Assembly (NCBI RefSeq): GCF_039851965.1
Contig: NZ_CP156674.1
Span: 2,666,001 to 2,730,000 of the forward strand
Source of the DNA: Pseudalkalibacillus hwajinpoensis
GTDB taxonomy: Bacteria > Bacillota > Bacilli > Bacillales > Guptibacillaceae
DNA: 64,000 nt
Direction: 5' to 3'
The notes under the pieces were generated by a model. It was not told where the DNA came from, searched no databases, and saw nothing but the letters and a program-made list of their open reading frames with translations. Shown piece after piece: positions 7,890 to 16,479 of this stretch (its first letter is position 1; every line of letters begins with the position of its first letter). Made by a program: the position numbers and the translations under genes.

Positions 7890-8249
7890 ATGAAGATTGT
7901 AATAGGTGGTCAGGTTGATAAAAAAGAAGTAGAAGCACTTGTGAAGGAACACGGACCTGAGGGGATAGAAACCTCGATTAAGTCAGATGTAGAAGCGGCG
8001 ATGGCGATAAAAACTGGACAGGCAGATTATTATGTTGGTGCATGCCACACTGGTGGAGGCGGTGCGCTTGCGATGGCAATTGCAATTGTTGGCAAGGCAA
8101 GCTGCGAGACTGTTTCGATGCCAGGTCGAAAGCCAAATGAAGAGAAAATTCAGCTGGCAGTTCAGGAGGGAAAGAAAGCATTTGGTTTTACAGCGGATCA
8201 TAAAGAAGCGGCTGTGCCAATGATTATGAGAGCAATTAAAGCGCAGTAA
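7890..8249 (+). CDS. yhfU: YhfU, DUF2620 protein
   Basis: A 119-residue soluble protein with a glycine-rich central motif (GACHTGGGGALAMAIAIVG, about residues 51-69), matching the DUF2620/YhfU family in length (E. coli 117). Its biochemical role is unknown. The glycine cluster and its constant place before the membrane protein YhfT suggest a soluble partner of that transporter, which is inference. It has AGGAGGAG 8 bases before the ATG and is followed by yhfT after 21 bases. Confidence 0.8.
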   Translation: MKIVIGGQVDKKEVEALVKEHGPEGIETSIKSDVEAAMAIKTGQADYYVGACHTGGGGALAMAIAIVGKASCETVSMPGRKPNEEKIQLAVQEGKKAFGFTADHKEAAVPMIMRAIKAQ

Positions 8250-8270
8250 TCTGGAAGGGGGAATAGCAAG

Positions 8271-9566
8271 ATGGAAATGGTGCTCATTATATTGATCGGT
8301 GCAATGGCTGCCGTTCTAGCAAATTTAAACCTGGCCGTTTTTAACGATGGCTTACGACCGATTGTACCAGAAAATACAGAAGGCCGAATGGGACGGAAAG
8401 AGCTTGGTTTAACAGCATTTGCTATGAGTTTTGGGCTCGTTGTAGGCTTTGGAATTCCTTTTACGATTACGGCAAGTATAATCCTCATTCACAGCATTCT
8501 TCTTGGGACAGACATTATTGGATTAATAACACCGCGAAATAAATGGGGAACGCCTGTTGCGGCTATTGTAGGTGGAGCTTATGGTGCAGGATTGCTCGTC
8601 GGATTAGAAGGGTTTGTAACATTGTTTGAGAAGCTACCATTGAACTTTCTTGATGCTATGGGACAGGTCGGATCACCGGTTGTCGTAACCTTTATGGCGT
8701 TTCCTGCTCTTGCCGTTGCTTTACAATTCAGCGTCAAAAAAGGTGTCCTTACTTTTATTGTTTCAGCGATCGTAAGGCAGTTAGCTGTTTGGTTAAATGA
8801 AAGCGGTGCCATGACGTTTGGTGATACAGCTGTTACTTTGAATCAGGAAGGTATGGCCCTTATTACAGGAATGATCTTCTTAATCACCTATGCTGTCCGT
8901 CAAAAATCAGACTCTGAAGGAAGCAGTATTGATCTCGCATCTGTTTTCAGTGAGCGGGTCAATCGAATTAAGAAGCATGTTGTTTATTTTATGATTATGG
9001 GTGGTCTTATTGCTGCTGCTACTAATCTACTCATTATGGCGGGAGACCCTATCTCGTTGAATTTGCTTGCAGAAGGACGAGTGACAGATGCTGCAATCGC
9101 AGCGGGTGCTCGTGCGCTCGGCTTTATTCCACTTGTTGCAAGTACAGCCATTGCCACAGGGGTTTATGGTCCGGTCGGATTTACAATTGTTTTTGTTGTT
9201 GGCTTGTTGGTTCCGAATGTATGGGTAGCTGCCATTGTTGGTGCAATCACGATTTTCCTTGAAGTCATGTTACTCAGTCAGATTGCGCGTTTTCTTGATA
9301 AGTACCCAGGTGTTCGCCAGTCAGGTGAGAATATTCGAACTGCAATGACTCGTATTCTAGAAGTCGCCCTCTTAATTGGTGGTGCGAATGCCGCCAATGC
9401 GATTGCTCCAGGACTAGGGTTCTTTATTATTGCAGGTTTCTACTTATTAAATGAGATCGCAGGTCGCCCGATTGTGCGAATGGCTGTTGGACCGATTGGT
9501 GCTATTGCCGTTGGTATTCTTGCTAATATCCTTGTCGTTCTAGGCATTATGCAAATACCGCAGTAA
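8271..9566 (+). CDS. yhfT: YhfT, polytopic membrane transport protein
   Basis: The 431-residue protein is hydrophobic throughout, with about ten or more membrane helices, and has the same length as E. coli YhfT (434). It has conserved small-residue loops such as TPRNKWGTPVAAIVGG and PVVVTFMAFPALAVAL. It is the only membrane transporter-like protein of the yhf operon and presumably imports the unknown substrate. No energy-coupling domain is visible, so it may be a secondary carrier. The ATG follows GGAAGGGGG. php starts 14 bases after its stop. Confidence 0.85.
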   Translation: MEMVLIILIGAMAAVLANLNLAVFNDGLRPIVPENTEGRMGRKELGLTAFAMSFGLVVGFGIPFTITASIILIHSILLGTDIIGLITPRNKWGTPVAAIVGGAYGAGLLVGLEGFVTLFEKLPLNFLDAMGQVGSPVVVTFMAFPALAVALQFSVKKGVLTFIVSAIVRQLAVWLNESGAMTFGDTAVTLNQEGMALITGMIFLITYAVRQKSDSEGSSIDLASVFSERVNRIKKHVVYFMIMGGLIAAATNLLIMAGDPISLNLLAEGRVTDAAIAAGARALGFIPLVASTAIATGVYGPVGFTIVFVVGLLVPNVWVAAIVGAITIFLEVMLLSQIARFLDKYPGVRQSGENIRTAMTRILEVALLIGGANAANAIAPGLGFFIIAGFYLLNEIAGRPIVRMAVGPIGAIAVGILANILVVLGIMQIPQ

Positions 9567-9580
9567 AAGGAGGTTTTAAG

Positions 9581-10504
9581 ATGATTCAGACAGTTAGAGG
9601 CGAAATCACTCCAACTGACCTTGGTGTATGTTCAGCACATGAACACCTTTGTATTGATTTATCACGTATTAAAAAAGACCCTGATACAATCCTTGATGAT
9701 GTTGGAGGAATGGAAGAAGAGCTTCGCCGCTTTAAAGCTTCGGGCGGCCAGGCGATGGTAGAAGTTACGAACGATGGAATGGGGCGGGATGCGGAGCTTC
9801 TTTGCAAACTAAGTGAGACAACAGGCGTCCATCTTATCGCAAGTACAGGTTTCTACAAAGATCCTTTTCTTCCAGAGAAATCCTTTTCATGGAATCGTGA
9901 AGATTTTGCTCAACATATGATGAATGAAATAAACAATGGAATCGAAGGAACAGAGGTGTACCCAGGGATCATTGGCGAAATTGGCAGCAGTCATAACGAA
10001 ATTAAACCTATTGAAGAAGAGCTTTTAACTGGTGCTGGAATCGCAGCCATTGAAACCGGTCTCCCTGTCACAACCCATACAACGCTTGGAACGATGGGAG
10101 TCGAGCAAGTTGAGCTTTATTCGAAGCTCGGATTGACGATGGATCAATTAATTATTGGACATCAGGACCTCAATACTGATAATGGACGGGTGCTTGCTGT
10201 TGTGGAAGCAGGAGCATTCGTAGGCTTTGATACGATTGGCAAGAATAATTATCGGCCCGACGAGGATCGCATACGTTCGATTCTATTCTTATTTGAAAAA
10301 GGTTATGGTTCAAAGATTTTGTTATCTGCAGATTTAACCAGAAAGTCTCACTGGCATAAGCATGGAGGAATTGGTTATGACTATGTCCTCAATCAGTTTG
10401 TCCCTCGCTTGAAAGAAAGTGGACTATCTGATCAAGACATTCACATGCTTCTTATAGGTAATCCAGCTCGAGCTTTCAATCGTAAAGCGATGAAGCAGAT
10501 ATGA
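9581..10504 (+). CDS. php: Php, phosphotriesterase-homology hydrolase
   Basis: The 307-residue amidohydrolase-fold enzyme retains a binuclear metal site: H20 and H22 (AHEHL), E133 (GEIGSS), H166 (TTHTTLG), H194 (GHQD) and D251 (SADLTRK). A glutamate replaces the carboxylated lysine of true phosphotriesterases, which is the mark of the PHP subgroup. Related enzymes hydrolyse lactones or esters of sugar acids, so a lactonase-like step is plausible. The ATG has AAAGGAGG 9 bases upstream. Its TGA overlaps the yhfS ATG (ATGA), implying translational coupling. Confidence 0.88.
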   Translation: MIQTVRGEITPTDLGVCSAHEHLCIDLSRIKKDPDTILDDVGGMEEELRRFKASGGQAMVEVTNDGMGRDAELLCKLSETTGVHLIASTGFYKDPFLPEKSFSWNREDFAQHMMNEINNGIEGTEVYPGIIGEIGSSHNEIKPIEEELLTGAGIAAIETGLPVTTHTTLGTMGVEQVELYSKLGLTMDQLIIGHQDLNTDNGRVLAVVEAGAFVGFDTIGKNNYRPDEDRIRSILFLFEKGYGSKILLSADLTRKSHWHKHGGIGYDYVLNQFVPRLKESGLSDQDIHMLLIGNPARAFNRKAMKQI

Positions 10505-11595
10505 AGTATGCTGAATCTGTTTTACCTCAAATGTCGATTGAAGAAGCAACGATTAAGCAATTTGAATTAGTCGAGTGTATGACTCGTGAATTTACTGATA
10601 ACGAGATGTTCCTAGATGGAGATCGAGGCGTAAATCCCATATATAAGCGACCAAGAACAACGGCTAAAGTTGAAAATGTTCTAGCCAACATGTTTGGCGC
10701 TGAACAAGCCGCACTTGTAAGAGGATCAGGTACAGGAGCGATACGTTCGTTACTAAGTGCCCTACTAAAACCTGGAGATTCAATCATCATCCATACAGCA
10801 CCGATCTACATGACGACTAAAGAAACGATTCGTATGCTCGGGTTACGAACAGAAACAGTCGATTACAATGATTTAGAAGCTTTGACAAAATCAGTTGCTC
10901 ATTCAGATGCGAATGTTTTCTATATTCAACATGCAAGACAACAGCCCAATGACACGTATCGTCTTAAAGAAGTCATTCATACGGTGAAAACGGTCAGGCC
11001 AGAGATGATCGTGGCTGTGGATGATAACTATTGTGCGCTAAAAATGCCAGAAATAGGTGTTGAGCTTGGAGCAGATTATTCTACCTTTTCTGGATTTAAA
11101 TTACTCGGTCCTGAAGGTGTTGGAATCATTCTCGGGGATAAAGCTATCGACACGATCCAACAGCGAAATTACTCTGGGGGTAGTCAGGTGCAGGGACCAG
11201 AAGCAATGGAGTTACTTCGTTCCATCCCATTCGCACCCGTCTCCCTGGCGATCCAAAGCCAGCAAGTAGATCTCTTATGTGAGCTTTTAAATAAAGGTTC
11301 AGTAGCGGGGGTTAAAGAGGCTTACATTACAAATTCCCAATCAAAGAATGTCATTGTTGAGCTCAAGGAACCAATTGCTCAGGGAGTAATTGAGCGAAGT
11401 AAGGCATTTGGTGCTGCAACCTATCCAGTGGGTGCCGAATCTCGTTTTGAACTGGTTCCAATGATTTATCGCGTCTCTGGTAGTTTCCTAGAGAGTACGC
11501 CTGATCTACTTCATTACGGTTTACGAATCAACCCAATGAAAGCAGGGGCAGAAACCGTCATTCGTATTCTCAGGAAAGTCATGCAAGCAGAATGA
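10501..11595 (+). CDS. yhfS: YhfS, PLP-dependent aminotransferase-fold enzyme
   Basis: The 364-residue fold-type I PLP enzyme has the phosphate/cofactor motif RGSGTGAIRSLLSAL (about 74-88), the cofactor-binding aspartate in VAVDDNYC (about 171-178) and the Schiff-base lysine K200 in SGFKLLGPEG. The overall pattern resembles cystathionine lyase/threonine aldolase-type enzymes more than classical transaminases. Length matches E. coli YhfS (361). It overlaps php by four bases. Together with YhfX it implies an amino-acid-like or amino-sugar-acid substrate; the reaction is not known to me. Confidence 0.85.
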   Translation: MKYAESVLPQMSIEEATIKQFELVECMTREFTDNEMFLDGDRGVNPIYKRPRTTAKVENVLANMFGAEQAALVRGSGTGAIRSLLSALLKPGDSIIIHTAPIYMTTKETIRMLGLRTETVDYNDLEALTKSVAHSDANVFYIQHARQQPNDTYRLKEVIHTVKTVRPEMIVAVDDNYCALKMPEIGVELGADYSTFSGFKLLGPEGVGIILGDKAIDTIQQRNYSGGSQVQGPEAMELLRSIPFAPVSLAIQSQQVDLLCELLNKGSVAGVKEAYITNSQSKNVIVELKEPIAQGVIERSKAFGAATYPVGAESRFELVPMIYRVSGSFLESTPDLLHYGLRINPMKAGAETVIRILRKVMQAE

Positions 11596-11647
11596 ATTCT
11601 ACATCGTGGCAGCAAGAGTGTTGCATGTCGGTCAGGAGGTCACGACA

Positions 11648-12802
11648 TTGTTTCTTACGCTTACAAAGAAGAGGAATCCAGAACTTATTAGAACAGGAGT
11701 AGAACTGCATCAAGCTGGTGTCATTCCACCGAATACGTACGTCATCGATCTTGACACGGTCGCTGACAACGTAACGAGTATGGCGCGCGCAGCCAGGGAG
11801 AATGATTTCACTTTGTATTTTATGAGTAAACAGCTCGGGCGAATAGGTGAGCTCGGTAAATGGATCGCTGATCATGGGATCAAACAAGCGGTTGCTGTAG
11901 AATTTGAAGAAGCTCGTAAACTTCATCAAGCAGGGATTGCTCTTGGGAATGTTGGCCATCTTGTGCAACCGGGGAAACACCAGTGGGGTGACATTCTCGA
12001 GTTTCAACCTGAAGTTGTTACTGTGTTCTCCATTGAACGTGCCAGGCAAGTGTCTGGTGCAGCTATTAAACTTGGAAAGAAACAGGATGTCATCCTTCGG
12101 GTGATCTGTGAATCGGATACCATTTATCCTGGACAGTGGGGAGGGTTTGCGCTAGATCAGCTTAAGGAAACTGTACCTGATCTTCATAAACTCCCTGGCA
12201 TTGATGTAGTGGGCGTTACGTCATTTCCACTTCTATTAATGGATAAGGAGCGGAAAGAGCTTACGTTTACAAAAAACTTAAAAACGATCCTTTCTGCAAA
12301 AGAAATACTTGAAGAATCGGGATTTAGCATTCAGCAGGTTAATGGTCCGAGTGCAACGAGTACAGAAACCATACCGATGTTGAAGCAGGCTGGGATTACC
12401 CATGGAGAGCCAGGGCACGCCCTAACTGGTACCACTCCGCTCCATGCAGTGCGTTCACTTCCAGAAAAGCCAGCCATTATCTATGTATCTGAAGTCTCTC
12501 ATGAGGATACAGACCATGTTTATGTGCTTGGAGGAGGATTCTACGAACGTGGGAATTTGACGGGTGCCTATGTTGGACAGACAGCTGAAACGATTTTTGA
12601 CACGTTTTTAAAAGGGAAATCACTACCCTCTGAATACATCGATTATTATGGGAGACTTGAGCGGGGAGATCCTGTTGCTATAGGTGATACGGCTATCTTT
12701 GCCTTTCGAACACAGGTGTTTGTGACACGAGCGAACGTGGCGCTTGTACGTGGTTTACATTCTGGTTATCCAGAGATCGTGCATTTCGAAAGGAGAGGAT
12801 AG
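11648..12802 (+). CDS. yhfX: YhfX, alanine-racemase-fold PLP enzyme
   Basis: The 384-residue enzyme has the N-terminal PLP TIM barrel of alanine racemase-like proteins. K61 in YFMSKQLGR is the probable Schiff-base lysine, and the C-terminal part carries EPGHALTGTTPLH and FRTQVFVTRANVALV. I choose TTG at 11648: AGGAGGT lies 7 bases upstream and the protein then aligns from residue 1 with E. coli YhfX (387 residues). The open frame extends 14 codons further without a better RBS. It probably racemises or epimerises an amino acid derivative of the yhf pathway. yhfW starts one base after its stop. Confidence 0.87.
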   Translation: MFLTLTKKRNPELIRTGVELHQAGVIPPNTYVIDLDTVADNVTSMARAARENDFTLYFMSKQLGRIGELGKWIADHGIKQAVAVEFEEARKLHQAGIALGNVGHLVQPGKHQWGDILEFQPEVVTVFSIERARQVSGAAIKLGKKQDVILRVICESDTIYPGQWGGFALDQLKETVPDLHKLPGIDVVGVTSFPLLLMDKERKELTFTKNLKTILSAKEILEESGFSIQQVNGPSATSTETIPMLKQAGITHGEPGHALTGTTPLHAVRSLPEKPAIIYVSEVSHEDTDHVYVLGGGFYERGNLTGAYVGQTAETIFDTFLKGKSLPSEYIDYYGRLERGDPVAIGDTAIFAFRTQVFVTRANVALVRGLHSGYPEIVHFERRG

Positions 12803-12803
12803 C

Positions 12804-13991
12804 ATGGGACGAATGATTGTGCTCGTTCTAGATAGTTTTGGCATTGGTGCAATGGATGATTGTATTGAATATGAACCCGGGGATTGTAGGGCAAATACGT
12901 ACAAACACATTCGAGAAACAGTGCCGCTATCTATTCCGACAATGTATTCACTTGGTTTGAATCAGCTTGTTGACGGAAGTGGAGAAACAAATGGGGCTTA
13001 CGGACGTTCCAGGCTCGCGCACCATGGTGCTGACACTTACATGGGGCATCAGGAGATTGCTGGAAGTCTACCAAAACGATCAGCCAAGCGCTTGATGAAA
13101 GACGTACACCAAGATATAACTGCAAATCTTTTAAGGGAAAATTTTAAAGTAGACTATCCATGGGAAGGTCGCCCAGTATTGTTGATTGATGAGACCATAC
13201 TAGTAGCTGATAACATTGAATCTACGCCAGGAAATATTATTAATGTGACCGCCGACCTTTCGAAGGTATCCTTCGATCACGCTTTAAAGGTTGGAAACGT
13301 AGTAAGAAACTCGGTTGATACGAGCAGGGTTATTACATTGGGAGGTCCCCATACGTCAATTGACCATCTTATTTCAGTTGTGAAAGAAGGACAACCAGGG
13401 CAATGGGGGGTGGATAGTCCAAATGCGGGCGTGTATGGAGAAGACTACCATGTTCGCCATCTTGGATATGGAGTTCATGTCGAAAAGCAATTCCAGAAGC
13501 TTGCGGAACAGCAGTTACCAGTTTATCGAATTGGAAAAACAGCAGATGTTCTCGAAGGGAAAGATCTTGATTATTCTATTGTGAACACAGCAGAAGTACT
13601 TCATCAATTAAAGGAAACTTTTCTAAAAGAACGTCATGCTGCTTTCCTAGTAAATGTGCAGGAAACGGATCTTGCAGGCCATGCTCAGAATACAAGGTGG
13701 TATGCATCACTACTCGAGGAAGTGGATGTTTGGCTTAGTGACTTTATTCGGCTTCTTGAAGAAAATGATATCTTGATCGTAACGGCAGATCACGGGAATG
13801 ATCCAACGATCGGGCATTCAAAACATACGAGGGAATATACTCCTCTGATGATTACTGGCCCGAATGTAAAACCAGTGTCAATTGGGACAAGAGAAACGAT
13901 GGCAGACATAGGAGCAACGTTGAGTGACTACTTTCACATAGAGCAACCTGAGGCAGGGACAAGCTTTCTAAATGAAATTCTGAAGAAATAA
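12804..13991 (+). CDS. yhfW: YhfW, phosphopentomutase-like metalloenzyme
   Basis: The 395-residue alkaline-phosphatase-superfamily protein resembles phosphopentomutase (DeoB): LDSFGIGAMDD at the N-terminus binds metal, GADTYMGHQE carries the threonine that would be phosphorylated, and TADHGNDP with GHSKHTREYTPL gives the remaining metal ligands. E. coli YhfW (408) is the family model. It may transfer or isomerise a phosphate on the pathway intermediate. ATG at 12804 with AGGAGAGG is preferred over the open frame reaching back to 12744, which would lie within yhfX. A serine hydrolase gene follows after 12 bases. Confidence 0.87.
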   Translation: MGRMIVLVLDSFGIGAMDDCIEYEPGDCRANTYKHIRETVPLSIPTMYSLGLNQLVDGSGETNGAYGRSRLAHHGADTYMGHQEIAGSLPKRSAKRLMKDVHQDITANLLRENFKVDYPWEGRPVLLIDETILVADNIESTPGNIINVTADLSKVSFDHALKVGNVVRNSVDTSRVITLGGPHTSIDHLISVVKEGQPGQWGVDSPNAGVYGEDYHVRHLGYGVHVEKQFQKLAEQQLPVYRIGKTADVLEGKDLDYSIVNTAEVLHQLKETFLKERHAAFLVNVQETDLAGHAQNTRWYASLLEEVDVWLSDFIRLLEENDILIVTADHGNDPTIGHSKHTREYTPLMITGPNVKPVSIGTRETMADIGATLSDYFHIEQPEAGTSFLNEILKK

Positions 13992-14003
13992 GGAGGAAGA
14001 TGG

Positions 14004-15281
14004 ATGAACAAAATACTTGTTGTGATGTTAGTGGTTCTTACAATTAGTGCACCGTTTTTTTCAAAAGCATCTGCCGCTGCACAAAGTTCAAAACTTAGTC
14101 ATGGAAGTCCACAGGGTGTTGGGATGGACCCTTCAACTCTCGAACAGATTGATAGTGTTGTACAGGAAGCATTGAATAATAAGGTCACTCCCGGAGCGGT
14201 TGTGTTAGTTGCGAAGGATGGAAAGATTGTAAAGGAATCGGCATATGGGTATGCAGAGAAATATGACATGGGCGTACTTTTAGAAAATCCTCGCAAGATG
14301 AAAAAGAAAACAATGTTTGATCTTGCCTCAGTAACGAAAGTCATGGGTACGACACAGGGAATTATGAAGCTTGTTAGTGAGGAGAAGCTGTCTCTAAATG
14401 ACCGCGTAGCCATGTACATCCCTGATTTCGCGTCTAATGGGAAAGAAGAGGTTACAATTGCTGACCTACTAACGCATACTTCTGGTTTAACGCCATGGCA
14501 GCCAACTTATTTTCACGCAGAGAATTCAACAGAAGTTCTGGACTATATTAACGCACTTCCACTTGAGTATGAAACAGGTACAGATCGTCGCTATAGCGAT
14601 TTTAGCTTCATGATGCTTGGATTTGTTATTGAAGAAATAAGCGGTCAACGGCTTGATGAGTATCTTTCAGAGAATATCTACCAGCCCTTGAAAATGAAAG
14701 ATACGATGTTTAACCCATCAGATCATCTAGATAATAATATTGCAGCAACGTCATGGGGAAATCCGTTTGAGTACAAAATGGTCGATGATCCTAATTTTGG
14801 GTATACAGTTCCAGAAGATGCTGAGGACTTCAAAAGATGGAGAAACGAGACACTTATTGGAGAAGTAAATGATGGGAATAGCTATTATGCAAATGGCGGC
14901 ATTGCTGGACACGCAGGATTATTCTCTACGGCAAGGGACCTTGCTGTTCTTGGACAGGCTATGCTGAATGGCGGCAACTATGGAAAAGTTGAACTTTATG
15001 ATAATAGTGTGATTGAATCATTCACTATGGCGCAGCGTTTTGGTCAGGGATATGGATGGGAACTCAATAAAAGCTGGTATATGGGTGATAAGCATTCACA
15101 ATCTGCTTTCGGGCATACAGGTTTTACTGGGACACAAGTGATTTTTGATCCTGAGTATAATCTTCAAATTATTTTGCTTACTAATAAGCAAAATAACGGC
15201 CCACTTGAAAGTGGCTCTTACCCAAGTACTGGAGGGCTATCCAAACAAGTCGTAAACATTGTATATGAATCGATTCAATAA
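14004..15281 (+). CDS. Secreted serine hydrolase, beta-lactamase/AmiE-like
   Basis: The 425-residue protein begins with a signal peptide (hydrophobic residues 5-19, cleavage likely near ASAAA at 22-26). It has the class C beta-lactamase/S12 fold: S109-V-T-K112 (SxxK), YSD (about residues 192-194) as the YxN-like motif, and HTGFTG replacing KTG. It resembles B. subtilis AmiE and the two other serine hydrolases in this window. AmiE cleaves the MurNAc-L-Ala bond outside the cell. Only 12 bases separate it from yhfW, so it is co-transcribed with the yhf genes, an association not found in E. coli. The substrate is unproven; D-amino acid esters or peptides are alternatives. Confidence 0.85.
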   Translation: MNKILVVMLVVLTISAPFFSKASAAAQSSKLSHGSPQGVGMDPSTLEQIDSVVQEALNNKVTPGAVVLVAKDGKIVKESAYGYAEKYDMGVLLENPRKMKKKTMFDLASVTKVMGTTQGIMKLVSEEKLSLNDRVAMYIPDFASNGKEEVTIADLLTHTSGLTPWQPTYFHAENSTEVLDYINALPLEYETGTDRRYSDFSFMMLGFVIEEISGQRLDEYLSENIYQPLKMKDTMFNPSDHLDNNIAATSWGNPFEYKMVDDPNFGYTVPEDAEDFKRWRNETLIGEVNDGNSYYANGGIAGHAGLFSTARDLAVLGQAMLNGGNYGKVELYDNSVIESFTMAQRFGQGYGWELNKSWYMGDKHSQSAFGHTGFTGTQVIFDPEYNLQIILLTNKQNNGPLESGSYPSTGGLSKQVVNIVYESIQ

Positions 15282-15333
15282 AAGAGGGAGAGGGGGTCAG
15301 ACACGTGTCTGACCCCCCTCTCCCTTCTTTTTA
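15282..15333. repeat. GTCAGAC-head hairpin, copy B
   Basis: The 18-base head centred on ACACGTGT (15296-15313) is a perfect palindrome. It is flanked by purine-rich and matching pyrimidine-rich arms ending in a T run. It lies directly after the last yhf-operon gene and probably terminates it. Confidence 0.88.
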
Positions 15334-15363
15334 TTTAAATTTAAACTTTTTTGACTTGAAGGG

Positions 15364-15423
15364 TTGTAAAACGCTTACATTCATTTTATAATACAACTAA
15401 ATCGATTTACTAAATCGGTTTAG
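15364..15423 (+). promoter_or_regulatory. LacI-operon promoter with tandem operators
   Basis: A promoter TTGTAA-N17-TATAAT (15364-15392) is followed by two consecutive palindromes, CTAAATCGATTTAC (15397-15410) and CTAAATCGGTTTAG (15410-15423), 13 bp apart and covering the start point. Their CG-centred symmetry is typical of LacI-family sites and implies autoregulation by the next gene. An imperfect cre-like sequence overlaps the -35. Confidence 0.8.
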
Positions 15424-15453
15424 TAAAAATATTTCAGATATGGAGAATGTTTT

Positions 15454-16461
15454 ATGAAACCTGTAACTATGGCAGATGTTGCAAAAAAGGCGCAAGTATC
15501 GAAGAGCACAGTTTCTCAATATTTAAATAAACGTTATGACTATATGAGTGAAAAGACTAAATTAAGAGTTGAAGAGGCCATTAAAGATCTTGGTTACCAA
15601 CCAAACATCGTAGCAAGAAGCTTAAAACAAAAGTCAACGAAAACGATTGGGGTTATCGTTGCCAACATCCTTCATACTTTCTCAACAGAAGTAAGCAGAG
15701 CTGTGGAGGATGCGTGTCATGGAGAAGATTTTCACACAATCATCTGTAATGCTGATGATGATCCAGTAAAGGAAAAGCGTTATATAGAGATGCTCCGTGC
15801 CAAACAAGTTGACGGATTGATTATCTTTCCTACTGGTGACAACCGAGAACTCTACAAAAAAATGCTGGATGAGAATTATCCGCTCGTCTTTCTAGATCGT
15901 TCAGTTCCGGATATTCCCGCATCTTCCATAATGCTTAACAATGAAAAAGCTTCTGAATTAGCTGTTGATCATTTTGTTCGTAAAGGTCATAAGCATATCG
16001 CCATCATGACCACGTCTTTTATAGATAACATTTCTCCACGGTATGAGCGGGTAGAAGGTTATAAAAAAGCCTTACACTCTCGGGATATTGAAATAAAAGA
16101 AGAGTACATCCAATGTGTAGAGCCGGATCTAATTGCTTCATCACTTAAAGAAATGTTAGCACTCCCAATGCCTCCAGATTGTATTATTGCTGGTAATGAT
16201 TTCGTGCTAAAAGAGGTGCTTCGATTTTCTAAGCAGCAATCCTTGAATATTCCAGATGACTTATCGGTAATCGGAATTGATGATGTGCCGTATGCAAGTT
16301 TTTACACTCCCCCAATTACGGCAGTAGCTCAGCCCACTTTTAAGATGGGTAAAATGGCAGCCGAGCTTTTGTTAGATAAAATCAATAAAAATAAGATGAA
16401 AGACAATCAGCCAGAATATCGTTTTGAACCTAAATTGATGATCAGAGAATCAGTTTACTAA
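15454..16461 (+). CDS. LacI-family transcriptional regulator
   Basis: The 335-residue repressor has the LacI DNA-binding domain (TMADVAKKAQVSKSTVSQYLN, residues 4-24; hinge helix NIVARSLKQ) and a periplasmic-binding-type effector domain beginning KTIGVIVANI, with PDCIIAGND and DDLSVIGIDDVPYA late in the protein. It heads the operon for KDG kinase, hexulose-phosphate enzymes, KDPG aldolase and TRAP transporter, which it presumably controls in response to the imported sugar acid or its phosphorylated product. Tandem CG-centred palindromes lie just upstream. The RBS before the ATG is weak (GGAGAATG). Confidence 0.9.
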   Translation: MKPVTMADVAKKAQVSKSTVSQYLNKRYDYMSEKTKLRVEEAIKDLGYQPNIVARSLKQKSTKTIGVIVANILHTFSTEVSRAVEDACHGEDFHTIICNADDDPVKEKRYIEMLRAKQVDGLIIFPTGDNRELYKKMLDENYPLVFLDRSVPDIPASSIMLNNEKASELAVDHFVRKGHKHIAIMTTSFIDNISPRYERVEGYKKALHSRDIEIKEEYIQCVEPDLIASSLKEMLALPMPPDCIIAGNDFVLKEVLRFSKQQSLNIPDDLSVIGIDDVPYASFYTPPITAVAQPTFKMGKMAAELLLDKINKNKMKDNQPEYRFEPKLMIRESVY

Positions 16462-16479
16462 TGAGAAGGGGGACCAGGC

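Noticed and set aside
15364..15380. TGTAA-N5-TTACA as a cre site in the LacI-operon promoter
   Set aside because: Spacing is one base too long for the cre consensus; it may be chance within the -35 region.
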